Below, piece by piece: positions 43,536 through 51,454 of a stretch of DNA of 64,000 bases (positions are counted from its first letter, which is position 1; every line of letters begins with the position of its first letter). The notes beneath the pieces were generated by a model. The model had not been told where the DNA came from. It was given only the letters and a program-made list of their open reading frames with translations, and did no database searches. The translations under genes were made by a program, and so were the position numbers. The DNA is from Streptomyces venezuelae (GTDB lineage: Bacteria > Actinomycetota > Actinomycetes > Streptomycetales > Streptomycetaceae), in contig NZ_CP029192.1 of the NCBI RefSeq assembly GCF_008642315.1, forward strand, positions 4,960,001 to 5,024,000, read 5' to 3'.

Positions 43536-44990
43536 ATGTCTCCCTCGGCCAGCGCCCCGGTCGACGCCAAAACGCCGCAGCCGCAGCCCCCTCAGGGCGG
43601 CCTCGACAGGTACTTCAAGATCACCGCGCGCGGCTCGACCCTCGCCAGGGAAGTCCGCGGCGGCTTCGCCACCTTCTTCGCGATGGCCTACATCGTCGTG
43701 CTGAACCCGATCATCCTCGGCAGCGCGAAGGACATGTACGGGCACCAGCTCGACAACAAGCAGCTCGTCACCGCGACCGTGCTGACCGCCGCCTTCACCA
43801 CGCTCCTCATGGGCGTCATCGGCAACGTGCCCATCGCGCTCGCCGCGGGCCTCGGCGTCAACACCGTCGTCGCCCTCCAGCTCGCGCCCCGCATGTCGTG
43901 GCCCGACGCCATGGGCATGGTCGTCCTCGCCGGCTTCGTCGTGATGCTGCTGGTGGCGACCGGTCTGCGGGAACGCGTGATGAGCGCCGTGCCGCTGGGC
44001 CTGCGCAAGGGCATCGCCATCGGCATCGGCCTCTTCATCATGCTGATCGGCCTCGTCGACGCCGGCTTCGTCTCGCGCATGCCGGACATCGCGCACACCA
44101 CCGTCCCGCTGCGGCTCGGCGCCGACGGACACCTCAACGGCTGGCCCGTCCTCATCTTCGTGCTCGGCGTGCTGCTCACCCTCGTGCTCCTCGTGCGCAA
44201 GGTGCCGGGCGCGATCCTGCTCAGCATCGTCGTCATGACGGTCGTCGCGATGATCATCCACGCCGCGGCCGGGCTCAAGAGCGAGTCCTGGGGTCTGACC
44301 AGCCCGGAGTGGCCCGGCAACCCCGTGTCGACACCGGACTTCGGGCTCGTCGGCCAGATCAGCCTGTTCGGCGGCTTCGAGAAGGTCGGCGTCCTGACCG
44401 GCATCCTCTTCGTCTTCACCGTGCTGCTCTCGTGCTTCTTCGACGCGATGGGCACGATCATGGGCATCGGCGACGAGGCGAAGCTGACCGACGCCAACGG
44501 CAACATGCCCGGCATCAACAAGGTCCTCTTCGTCGACGGCATCGCCGTCGCCGCGGGCGGCGCCTCGTCCGCCTCCGCCACCACCTGCTTCGTGGAGTCC
44601 ACCGCGGGCGTCGGCGAGGGTGCCCGCACGGGCTTCGCGAACGTCGTCACCGGCGGCCTCTTCGCCGTCGCGCTCTTCCTCACGCCGCTCGCCACGATGG
44701 TCCCGTCCCAGGCGGCCACGCCCGCGCTGCTCGCGGTCGGCTTCCTGATCCTGTCCGGGTCCATCGGGCAGATCGACTGGGCGGACTACACGATCGCGAT
44801 CCCCGCGTTCGTGACGATGCTGATGATGCCGTTCACGTACTCGATCACGAACGGCATCGGCATGGGCTTCATCACCTTCACGGTGCTGCGGCTCGCGTCC
44901 GGGCGGGGGCGCGAGGTGCCGGTCGCGATGTACGCGGTGTCGGCGGTGTTCGCCTTCTACTACCTGATGCCGGCGCTGAACCTGACGTAG
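43536..44990 (+). CDS. NCS2 family purine permease (AzgA/PbuG group)
   Basis: 484 aa with 12-14 helices. Group motifs: ATFFAMAYIVVLNPIIL, LAAGLGVNTVVAL, PLGLRKGIAIGIGLFIMLIG, FFDAMGTIMGIGDEA (substrate site) and GGASSASATTCFVESTAGVG. It is a proton symporter, probably for adenine, guanine or hypoxanthine. ATG 43536 (MSPSAS) is preferred over 43524 because GAGG lies 6 nt upstream. The 200-bp leader is AT-richer than the average and contains TTTCGTACGAA (near 43459-43469); I see no purine riboswitch core. Confidence 0.9.
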   Translation: MSPSASAPVDAKTPQPQPPQGGLDRYFKITARGSTLAREVRGGFATFFAMAYIVVLNPIILGSAKDMYGHQLDNKQLVTATVLTAAFTTLLMGVIGNVPIALAAGLGVNTVVALQLAPRMSWPDAMGMVVLAGFVVMLLVATGLRERVMSAVPLGLRKGIAIGIGLFIMLIGLVDAGFVSRMPDIAHTTVPLRLGADGHLNGWPVLIFVLGVLLTLVLLVRKVPGAILLSIVVMTVVAMIIHAAAGLKSESWGLTSPEWPGNPVSTPDFGLVGQISLFGGFEKVGVLTGILFVFTVLLSCFFDAMGTIMGIGDEAKLTDANGNMPGINKVLFVDGIAVAAGGASSASATTCFVESTAGVGEGARTGFANVVTGGLFAVALFLTPLATMVPSQAATPALLAVGFLILSGSIGQIDWADYTIAIPAFVTMLMMPFTYSITNGIGMGFITFTVLRLASGRGREVPVAMYAVSAVFAFYYLMPALNLT

Positions 44991-45010
44991 CCGCCGCGGC
45001 GGACCACGGC

Positions 45011-45193
45011 TCACGCAGCCCCGTAGAACTTCTCTGTCTCCTCGACGGACGCCTTGAAGCGCTCGTCGAAGTCGTCCCGAATGAGCGTCCGGACCACATA
45101 GTCCTGGACGCTCATTCCTCTTTTGGCCGCGTGCTGTCGGAGCCGGTCGAGCAGCTCACCGTCTATGCGCAGGCTGAGCACTGGCGATCCCAT
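45011..45193 (-). CDS. Ribbon-helix-helix (CopG/Arc-like) DNA-binding protein
   Basis: 60 aa. VLSLRIDGELLDRLRQHAAK is the DNA-binding strand plus helix 1, and GMSVQDYVVRTLIRDDFDER is helix 2, the full RHH fold. Too small for other domains. No toxin gene follows (the downstream purine permease is convergent), so this looks like a stand-alone regulator rather than an antitoxin. The convergent stops are 20 bp apart. Confidence 0.85.
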   Translation of the reverse strand: MGSPVLSLRIDGELLDRLRQHAAKRGMSVQDYVVRTLIRDDFDERFKASVEETEKFYGAA

Positions 45194-45305
45194 GCCTGAC
45201 AGGGTCCTCGGCCCCCCGAGCCCGGTGCGTCACTTTCCGAAGTCACCTCACTCGTTCGGGTGACGAAATGGTTCGGTCTCGTACTTCTGGGAATCCAAGT
45301 GGTCT

Positions 45306-45331
45306 TTAGCTTGGGTAATGAGTTACGCTAA
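45306..45331. promoter_or_regulatory. MarR gene promoter with inverted repeat
   Basis: TACGCT (45324-45329) lies 7 nt before ATG 45337, the leaderless pattern. Around it, TTAGC (45306) and GCTAA (45327) are inverted, and GTAA-TGAG-TTAC (45315-45326) is a perfect inner repeat overlapping the -10. This is the expected place for autorepression by the MarR protein. Confidence 0.55.
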
Positions 45332-45336
45332 CAAAC

Positions 45337-45774
45337 ATGCCGGACCTCTCCCATGGTGACGATGCCGTCGCCGTGAACGCCTTGCGCTCCGCTGTGATGC
45401 GCCTGTCCCGTCGACTCAAGCACCAGCGTGTCGACGAGTCGCTGAGCCCCACCGAGATGTCGGTGCTCGGCACCCTCGCCCGCTGCGGCTCCGCCACCCC
45501 GGGCGAGCTCGCCCGCAAGGAGCACGTGCAGCCGCCGTCGATGACCCGCATCGTGGCGCTGCTCGAGGCCAAGGGCCTGGTCCGGCTCGAGCCGCACCCC
45601 GAGGACCGCCGCCAGAAGGTGGTGACCCAGACGGAGACCGCCGAGGCCATGCTCGAAGAGAGCCGCCGCAAGCGGAACGCCTGGCTCGCCGGCCTGGCCG
45701 AGCACCTCGACGACGACGAGTGGGCGCGGCTCCGCGCCGCCGCTCCCGTACTGGAGAAGCTCGCGCACCTGTAG
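45337..45774 (+). CDS. MarR-family regulator of the adjacent exporter
   Basis: 145 aa winged helix. LSPTEMSVLGTLARCGSATP, then GELARKEHVQPPSMTRIVALL (recognition helix) and GLVRLEPHPEDRRQKVV (wing with the DxRxK motif) are all intact. It precedes an MFS exporter by 70 bp on the same strand and probably represses the pair, using the inverted repeat in its promoter. The inducer is unknown. The start codon directly follows a leaderless -10. Confidence 0.9.
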   Translation: MPDLSHGDDAVAVNALRSAVMRLSRRLKHQRVDESLSPTEMSVLGTLARCGSATPGELARKEHVQPPSMTRIVALLEAKGLVRLEPHPEDRRQKVVTQTETAEAMLEESRRKRNAWLAGLAEHLDDDEWARLRAAAPVLEKLAHL

Positions 45775-45844
45775 TCCCGCGGCCCCCCGCGGGCACTCCC
45801 GCACCCCGTGGGAGCCGTACGTACGCCAAGGAGGCGAACCCGCT

Positions 45845-47191
45845 TTGAGTACGGGATCCGGAGCAGACTCCGCCCCCGCACCAACCGCCCTCGACAAACC
45901 CGTCCGCCCTGCCAAGACCTCGATGTTCAGCTCGCTGAAGATCCGCAACTACCGGCTCTTCGCGACCGGCGCGGTCGTCTCGAACACCGGCACCTGGATG
46001 GCCCGCATCACCCAGGACTGGCTGGTGCTGAGCCTCACCGGCTCCTCCGCGGCCGTCGGCATCACCACGGCCATGCAGTTCCTGCCGATGCTGCTCCTCG
46101 GCCTGTACGGCGGCGTCATCGCCGACCGCTTCGCCAAGCGCAACCTGCTCTTCCTCACGCAGGGCGCGATGAGCCTCAGCGGGCTCTTCCTCGCGGCGCT
46201 GACCCTCAGCGGCCACGTCCAGGTCTGGCACGTCTACTTCGCGGCCTTCTTCACCGGCCTCGTCACCGTCGTCGACAACCCGACGCGGCAGTCCTTCGTG
46301 TCCGAGATGGTCGGACCCGACCAGGTCCGCAACGCCGTCTCGCTGAACTCCGCCAACTTCCAGTCCGCCCGCCTCATCGGCCCCGCCGTGGCGAGCGCGC
46401 TGACCGCCGCGGTCGGACCCGGCTGGGCGTTCCTCGCCAACGGCCTGTCCTTCCTCGCGCCGCTCACCGGCCTCATGCTGATGCGCACCGCCGAGCTGCA
46501 CCACACCCCGCGCAAGCCGCGCGGCAAGGGGCAGCTGCGGGAAGGCCTGAACTACGTGTCGAAGAACCCCGAGCTGATCTGGCCGATCGTCCTCGTCGGC
46601 TTCATCGGCACCTTCGGCTTCAACTTCCCGATCTGGCTGAGCGCCTTCGCGGACGACATCTTCCACGGCGGCGTGGGGATGTACGGGCTGTTCAACACCC
46701 TCATGGCGATCGGTTCGCTGGCAGGCGCGCTGCTCGCGGCCCGGCGCGGCACGTCGCGGCTGCGCCTCCTCGCCGGGGCGGCCACCGCCTTCGGTGTGCT
46801 GCAGATCGTGGCCGCGTTCGCGCCCGAGCTGTGGATGTTCGTCGCGCTGATCGTGCCGATCGGCATCCTCGGCCTGACGGTGAACGTCACCGCCAACTCC
46901 TCGGTCCAGATGGCCACGGACCCGGAGATGCGGGGCCGTGTCATGTCGCTGTTCATGATGGTCTTCACCGGCGGCACGCCGCTCGGCGGCCCGCTCTTCG
47001 GCTGGCTCGCCGACGCGTACGGCGTGCGGATCAGCATGGCCGTCGGCGGTCTCGTCTGCGCCCTCGCCGCGGTCGGCGTCGGCCTGATGCTGGCCCGCGC
47101 CGCCGACCTGCGGCTGAAGGTGGACCTCCGCCGCGGCCGGCAGCACGTGCAGTTCGTACCGAGGGAGCGCGAGCTCGCGACGGCGGCGTGA
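45845..47191 (+). CDS. MFS exporter (EntS/DHA3-like)
   Basis: 448 aa with twelve helices. FSSLKIRNYRLFATGAVVSN, WMARITQDWLVLSLTGSSAA and GLYGGVIADRFAKRNLL are typical of the DHA3 exporter group (macrolide or enterobactin-type efflux), and VVDNPTRQSFVSEMVG is another hallmark. The start is TTG 45845, 10 nt after a strong AAGGAGG. Likely co-transcribed with, and controlled by, the MarR gene. The substrate cannot be told. Confidence 0.9.
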   Translation: MSTGSGADSAPAPTALDKPVRPAKTSMFSSLKIRNYRLFATGAVVSNTGTWMARITQDWLVLSLTGSSAAVGITTAMQFLPMLLLGLYGGVIADRFAKRNLLFLTQGAMSLSGLFLAALTLSGHVQVWHVYFAAFFTGLVTVVDNPTRQSFVSEMVGPDQVRNAVSLNSANFQSARLIGPAVASALTAAVGPGWAFLANGLSFLAPLTGLMLMRTAELHHTPRKPRGKGQLREGLNYVSKNPELIWPIVLVGFIGTFGFNFPIWLSAFADDIFHGGVGMYGLFNTLMAIGSLAGALLAARRGTSRLRLLAGAATAFGVLQIVAAFAPELWMFVALIVPIGILGLTVNVTANSSVQMATDPEMRGRVMSLFMMVFTGGTPLGGPLFGWLADAYGVRISMAVGGLVCALAAVGVGLMLARAADLRLKVDLRRGRQHVQFVPRERELATAA

Positions 47192-47299
47192 CGCCGGGCG
47201 GCGGGCAGCGGGGTCACGGTGGCCGGTCTGTGCCGCCGGGCCGATCGGCCGGTCGGATCGTGAGGCCGTCGGCCCACCACGGGCCTGTAGACCGGGCGT

Positions 47300-47318
47300 G
47301 GGCCCGTCCGACGGGCCC
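47300..47318. terminator. Bidirectional hairpin between convergent genes
   Basis: GGGCCCG-TCCGA-CGGGCCC, a perfect 7-bp stem that extends by further pairing, between the MFS stop (47191) and the GNAT stop (47354). It can serve both transcripts. Confidence 0.55.
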
Positions 47319-47353
47319 GCGGCCGTCGTGCGGGGATCGGTGGGCCCGTGGGG

Positions 47354-47875
47354 TCAGACTCGCCGGGCCAGGATCTGGCCCGGCCAGGCGTCGTCGACCG
47401 TGAACGACGACGTCCGTTCGAAGCCGTTGCTCTCGTAGTACGCGACGAGCTTGCCGTCGTCGCCCGCGTAGCAGTCGACCCGGAGCAGGGACACCCCCTG
47501 TCTCCGGGTCTCCCGCGCGGCGTGCGCGAGGAGCACGCGGCCCACGCCGCGGCCCGCGTGGCGGCGGTGGTCGGCGGCCAGCAGGTGGACGTACCGCTCG
47601 GGTTCGTCCGCCGCGGGGATGACGTCGCCGCCGGGCCCGTCGGTGAGCGTCACCGTGCCCGCGACCTCGCCGCCGATCTCCGCGATCCACGGTTCGCCCG
47701 TCGTCAGGTACTTCTCGACGAGCGCGACGGCCTTCGGATTCTCCGACCAGGGCTTGGTGCCCCACTGGCCGGTGCGCCCCTGCGAGACGAGCCACTCCAC
47801 GGCCCCGTCGAAGAGCGCGAGGACGGCGGGAATGTCGTCGGCCCCGCCCTGCCTGATCTCTATCGGCTCATTCAT
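47354..47875 (-). CDS. GNAT N-acetyltransferase
   Basis: 173 aa. IRQGGADDIPAVLALFDGAV starts the fold; the acetyl-CoA loop is HRRHAGRGVGRVLLAHAARE (Q/RxxGxG/A) and the closing strand is YYESNGFERTSSF. The acceptor is unknown; WIAEIGGEVAGTVTL fits the YjaB/RimI-like group acting on small molecules or N-termini. The start codon at 47875 is only 22 bp from the divergent thpR start. TAACCT (47882-47887 on this strand) lies 6 nt upstream, so it is leaderless. Confidence 0.9.
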   Translation of the reverse strand: MNEPIEIRQGGADDIPAVLALFDGAVEWLVSQGRTGQWGTKPWSENPKAVALVEKYLTTGEPWIAEIGGEVAGTVTLTDGPGGDVIPAADEPERYVHLLAADHRRHAGRGVGRVLLAHAARETRRQGVSLLRVDCYAGDDGKLVAYYESNGFERTSSFTVDDAWPGQILARRV

Positions 47876-47897
47876 GCGGGGAGGTTAGCGTCACCCC
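47876..47897. promoter_or_regulatory. 22-bp symmetric divergent leaderless promoter
   Basis: Plus strand: TAGCGT (47886-47891), 6 nt, then ATG 47898 (thpR). Minus strand: TAACCT (47887-47882), 6 nt, then ATG 47875 (GNAT). The two -10 hexamers overlap by two base pairs, so only one polymerase can bind at a time, and both -35 regions lie inside the other gene's coding sequence. A GGAGG at 47880-47884 would be far (13 nt) from thpR. Confidence 0.7.
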
Positions 47898-48488
47898 ATG
47901 AGACTCTTCGCCGCGGTCCTCCCGCCGGACTCCGCGTCCACCGAACTCGCCGCCGCGGCGCACGCGTTGCGCGCACTGCCCGGTGCCGACGGGCTGCGCT
48001 GGACGGCCCGCGACAGCTGGCACTTCACCCTCGCCTTCATGGCCGAGGTCGACGAGGCGACCGTGCCGGACCTCACCGCCCGGCTTGAGCGTGCCGCGCA
48101 CCGCACGCCGCCGTTCTCCCTGGCCCTGCGCGGCGGCGGACACTTCGGGGGCCGGGCGCTGTGGGCGGGCGCCGCGGGGGACGTGGCGGCGCTGCGGATG
48201 CTGGCCGCGCGCTCGGACGCGGCGGCGCGCAAGGCGGGCGTGACGATGGAGGAGCACCGGCACTACCGCCCCCACCTGACGCTGGCGCGTGCCGGGGGCG
48301 AGGACGACCTGCGGCCGTACGTCGACGCGCTCGCCGACTTCCGGGGCGCCGCGTGGACCGTGCGGGAGCTGACCCTCCTACGCAGCAATCTGCCGAGGAG
48401 CGGGGTGCCCGGGGAGCGCCCCCGGTACGAGGCCGTCGGGCGCTGGGTACTGGGAGGCGACGCGGGGGAGTCCGGCGGCGCCGGTTAA
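47898..48488 (+). CDS. thpR: RNA 2',3'-cyclic phosphodiesterase ThpR (2H family)
   Basis: 196 aa. The two catalytic HxTx motifs are present: WHFTLAF near residue 42 and HLTLAR near residue 131, preceded by HYRP. MRLFAAVLPPD opens the fold. It opens 2',3'-cyclic phosphates at RNA ends; in vitro it also ligates tRNA halves. The last 15 residues are a Gly-rich tail. The transcript appears leaderless. Confidence 0.9.
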   Translation: MRLFAAVLPPDSASTELAAAAHALRALPGADGLRWTARDSWHFTLAFMAEVDEATVPDLTARLERAAHRTPPFSLALRGGGHFGGRALWAGAAGDVAALRMLAARSDAAARKAGVTMEEHRHYRPHLTLARAGGEDDLRPYVDALADFRGAAWTVRELTLLRSNLPRSGVPGERPRYEAVGRWVLGGDAGESGGAG

Positions 48489-48498
48489 CCTCGTCTGC

Positions 48499-48585
48499 GT
48501 GGACCCGAAAACCAGAAACCGGATCATGGCCGGTGTGCTCGTGCTGATGTTCGTCGTGGTGGCGGTGGCGGCCGCGTTCGGCTAG
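48499..48585 (+). CDS. 28-aa single-helix micropeptide
   Basis: GTG 48499 to TAG 48585. Polar basic start (MDPKTRNR) and one strongly hydrophobic helix (IMAGVLVLMFVVVAVAAAFG), a classic small membrane peptide. TAACCT (48486-48491) lies 7 nt before the GTG, the same leaderless signature seen at neighbouring genes; it overlaps the thpR stop codon. Short for standard gene finders. Function unknown; such peptides often modify a larger membrane protein. Confidence 0.55.
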   Translation: MDPKTRNRIMAGVLVLMFVVVAVAAAFG

Positions 48586-48617
48586 CCGCCGACGCGGCCG
48601 CCACCGGCCGCCCCCGT

Positions 48618-49610
48618 TCACCAGGCGAAGGACTCCGGTGAGGGGCCGGGGCCGGGGAAGATCTCGTCCAGCGCGTCGAGGACCTCGCCGGACAGGTCGA
48701 GGTCGACGGCGCGCAGTGCGGATTCGAGCTGCTCGGCCGTGCGGGGCCCGACGATCGGCGCGGTGACGCCGGGCCGGGTCAGCAGCCAGGCCAGCGCGAC
48801 CTCGCCGGGCTCCAGGCCGTGCTTGTCGAGCAGGTCCTCGTACGCCTGGACGCGCGCGCGGACCTCCGGCTTCGCGAGCTCGGCGGCGGCGCGGCCGCCG
48901 GTGCGGCGCGACCCCTCGCCCTCCTTCTTCAGCACGCCCCCGAGCAGGCCGCCGTGCAGGGGCGACCACGGGATGACGCCGAGGCCGTAGTCCTGGGCGG
49001 CCGGGATGACCTCCATCTCGGCGTCGCGGGCGGCGAGGTTGTAGAGGCACTGCTCGCTGACGAGGCCGTAGCCGCCGAGGCGCCGGGCGGTCTCGTTGGC
49101 CTGGGCGATCTTGTAGCCGGGGAAGTTGGAGGAGCCCGCGTAGAGGATCTTGCCCTGCCTGACGAGGACGTCGACGGCCTGCCAGACCTCCTCGAACGGT
49201 GTCTGCCGGTCGATGTGGTGGAACTGGTAGAGATCGATGTGGTCGGTCTGGAGCCGGCGGAGGCTGTCCTCGACGGCGCGGCGGATGCTGAGCGCGGAGA
49301 GCCGTTCCTGGTTCGGCCAGGTCTCCTCCCCGTGCGGGGCCATGCTCCCGTAGACCTTGGTGGCCAGTACGACCTTGTCGCGGCGGCCGCCGCCCTGCGT
49401 GAACCAGGTGCCGAGGATCTCCTCGGTGCGGCCCTTGCCGGCGCTCTGGCCGTAGACGTTGGCGGTGTCGAAGAAGTTGACGCCCGCGTCGAGCGCGGCG
49501 TCCATGAGCGTGTGGCTGTCGGGTTCGTTGGTGAGCGGCCCGAAGTTCATGGTCCCGAGCGTGAGCCGGCTGACCTTGAGCCCTGTGCGTCCCAGCTGCG
49601 TGTACTTCAT
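48618..49610 (-). CDS. Aldo/keto reductase
   Basis: 330 aa TIM barrel. TLGTMNFGP, DAALDAGVNFFDTANVYGQS (catalytic Asp and Tyr), VLATKVYG (catalytic Lys), IDLYQFHHIDRQTPFEE (His) and the NADP site near IVGPRTAEQLESAL are all present. It reduces aldehydes or ketones with NADPH; the substrate is unknown. ATG 49610 is chosen; TTG 49619 would add three residues. Confidence 0.92.
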   Translation of the reverse strand: MKYTQLGRTGLKVSRLTLGTMNFGPLTNEPDSHTLMDAALDAGVNFFDTANVYGQSAGKGRTEEILGTWFTQGGGRRDKVVLATKVYGSMAPHGEETWPNQERLSALSIRRAVEDSLRRLQTDHIDLYQFHHIDRQTPFEEVWQAVDVLVRQGKILYAGSSNFPGYKIAQANETARRLGGYGLVSEQCLYNLAARDAEMEVIPAAQDYGLGVIPWSPLHGGLLGGVLKKEGEGSRRTGGRAAAELAKPEVRARVQAYEDLLDKHGLEPGEVALAWLLTRPGVTAPIVGPRTAEQLESALRAVDLDLSGEVLDALDEIFPGPGPSPESFAW

Positions 49611-49673
49611 GGGGATCAAGCCAACGGGGTGGAGTGCGCTCTAGGCAAGGGGGTCGCGGCAGGCGGGGCGAGG

Positions 49674-50267
49674 TCAGTCGCGGGGGAACGTGTCGGTCGC
49701 GAGGACGAGGTCGACGACGGTGCCGGTCAGGTCGATCTCCTTGCCGAAGTCGGACTTGGACTCGGTGCGGTACTCGCCGTCCTTGGGGTCGGTGTGGACG
49801 TGGCAGCGGCCCTGGTAGGGGTCGACGATGAGGTACACGGGGACTTCGGCTTCGGCGTAGGTGGTCTTCTTCGGGCCGTAGTCGTTCAGGCCGGTGCCGC
49901 GGGAGATGACCTCGGCGATGAACTCGACGTCCTGGTAGCGCCAGCGGCCGTTCTCGTCCGGCTTCGCTCCGTCCTTCAACTTTGCGAGGTCGGGGCAGAA
50001 GCCGTTCTGGTCGCCAGGGAAGTCGATGCGCACGTCCGTCATCACCAGTGCATCCCGGCTGAACCTGTCATCCAGGGCGTAGAGCACCCTCCGGATGTGC
50101 TGCCAGTGCACATTCCGTTGCGGCACCATGTGGACGGCCCCCTCGACGACTTCCGCCTTGATTCCCTCGGGGACCAATCGCTCGATGAGCTCGAACCATC
50201 GGTCCAAGCTCCACTCGTCGTCGTCGGCCATCTCGATCCTGTCGGTCAGTACATCTACGACGGTCAT
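49674..50267 (-). CDS. Uma2 family (PD-(D/E)XK nuclease-fold) protein
   Basis: 197 aa. Family stretches: LIERLVPEGIKAEVVEGAVH, VRIDFPGDQNGFCPDLAKLK, VEFIAEVISRGTGLNDYGPK and AEVPVYLIVDPYQGRCHVHT. D (in PDLA), E (in IAEV) and K (in GPKKTTY) are in the right order for the restriction-endonuclease-like active site. Streptomyces carries many paralogues; none has a proven function. ATG 50267 has GGAGGAG 6 nt upstream. Gene neighbours suggest no system. Confidence 0.9.
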   Translation of the reverse strand: MTVVDVLTDRIEMADDDEWSLDRWFELIERLVPEGIKAEVVEGAVHMVPQRNVHWQHIRRVLYALDDRFSRDALVMTDVRIDFPGDQNGFCPDLAKLKDGAKPDENGRWRYQDVEFIAEVISRGTGLNDYGPKKTTYAEAEVPVYLIVDPYQGRCHVHTDPKDGEYRTESKSDFGKEIDLTGTVVDLVLATDTFPRD

Positions 50268-50338
50268 CGTGGCACTCCTCCCCGGCCGCCCTCGGTCGAA
50301 CGCAGTCGCGCAGTACAACGATACGCACGGTGACAAGG

Positions 50339-50839
50339 TCACGCGCCGCCCAGCCAGCCCGCCGCGTCGAGGCGGAACGCGTCCGGCGGTACGACCGCAC
50401 GGAGGGACGACTCCAGGTCGGCCAGGCGGTCCGCGCCCAGGGTCGCCGCCCACTGGGCCCGCAGCTCGTCGAAGAGCGCCGCCGAGCGGCGGAGCGCGTC
50501 GATGCCGTGCGGGGTGAGGCGGACGAGTTTGCGGCGGGCGTCGGCGGGGTCGTCGGTGCGGGCCGCGTAGCCGAGGGCGATCAGGCGGTCGACCGTCTTG
50601 CCGGCCGCCTGCTTGGAGACGCCGAGGCGGCGTCCGACCTCGCTGGCCGTGGCGCCGTCCGGCCCGATGGCCTGCATGGCGAAGCCGTGCGCGGGGCGTA
50701 CGTCGGGGTGGCCCTGGCGGGCGAGTTCGGCGTGCAGGCGGTCGATGAGGGTGCGGAAGCCGGCGAAGAGGAGGAGGGGGAGCTCGTAGCCCTTGCCAGG
50801 ATCGTCAACCTGGTTTACTTTCTTCTTGTCGTCAACCAT
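50339..50839 (-). CDS. MarR-family regulator
   Basis: 166 aa. ATASEVGRRLGVSKQAAGKT (recognition helix), VDRLIALGYAARTDDPADAR (wing) and KLVRLTPHG are intact. It is divergent from an AhpD-like gene with 43 bp between starts, so it probably represses both. TAGAAT (50847-50852 on this strand) lies 7 nt before the ATG: leaderless. Lysine-rich N-terminus (VDDKKKVNQVDD) is unusual for the family. Confidence 0.88.
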   Translation of the reverse strand: MVDDKKKVNQVDDPGKGYELPLLLFAGFRTLIDRLHAELARQGHPDVRPAHGFAMQAIGPDGATASEVGRRLGVSKQAAGKTVDRLIALGYAARTDDPADARRKLVRLTPHGIDALRRSAALFDELRAQWAATLGADRLADLESSLRAVVPPDAFRLDAAGWLGGA

Positions 50840-50882
50840 GTTGTCTATTCTAGGGGCCGGGTCGGCCCGCAGGGGGATACGC

Positions 50883-51389
50883 ATGTTCACCGCACGCACA
50901 CTGGAGACCGCACCGCCCGACTCGCGCCCCGCGATGGAGCGCACCGCCGCCGCCTTCGGGCAGGTGCCGGACGCCGTCGCGCGGCTCGCCGAGTCGCCCG
51001 AACTCCTCAACGGCTTCCTGGAGATGACCGCCGTCTTCGACCGGACGACCCTCGACCCCGTCGCCCGCGAGGTCGTCGTCATGACGGTGGCGACGCGCAA
51101 CGACTGCCACATCTGCGTGACCCTGCACACCGGCAAGCTGCGCAAGCTGGGCGCGGGGTCCGAGCTGGTGAACGCCCTGCGCGAGCAGCGGCCCCTGGGT
51201 GACGAGCGCCTGGAGGCCGTCCGGCGGTTCACGCTCGCCGTCCTCGCCACGGCGGGCGGCGTACCGGACGACGACCTCCAGGCGTTCCTCGCCCACGGCC
51301 ACACCGAACGCAACGCGCTCGAAGTCGTCCTCGGCATCGGCGCGTACACGATGTCGACGCTCGCCAACCGCCTCACGCGGGCGGCCTGA
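50883..51389 (+). CDS. Carboxymuconolactone decarboxylase/AhpD-like protein
   Basis: 168 aa, all helical. The AhpD redox motif is present as DCHICVTLH (CxxC plus His) after VAREVVVMTVATRN. In AhpD this pair carries peroxidase activity; stand-alone members are stress-related and often sit beside MarR or TetR regulators, as here. ATG 50883 follows CAGGGGGATACGC. The divergent MarR is the probable controller. Confidence 0.88.
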   Translation: MFTARTLETAPPDSRPAMERTAAAFGQVPDAVARLAESPELLNGFLEMTAVFDRTTLDPVAREVVVMTVATRNDCHICVTLHTGKLRKLGAGSELVNALREQRPLGDERLEAVRRFTLAVLATAGGVPDDDLQAFLAHGHTERNALEVVLGIGAYTMSTLANRLTRAA

Positions 51390-51420
51390 CCGGCGCAACG
51401 CGCGACGTGGGTCAACTCCA

Positions 51421-51448
51421 TTGCAATACAAGCGACTTGACTCACAAT
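51421..51448 (+). promoter_or_regulatory. Promoter of the 51455 gene
   Basis: TTGCAA (51421-51426), 16-bp spacer, CACAAT (51443-51448), 6 nt, ATG. Both hexamers are close to the housekeeping consensus, and the spacing to the ATG indicates a leaderless transcript. The region is visibly AT-rich against the background. Confidence 0.6.
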
Positions 51449-51454
51449 GAGCCC

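Noticed and set aside
45011..45193. Toxin-antitoxin pair based on the RHH protein
   Set aside because: No toxin-sized gene lies on the same strand beside it; the neighbours are a convergent permease and a MarR gene.
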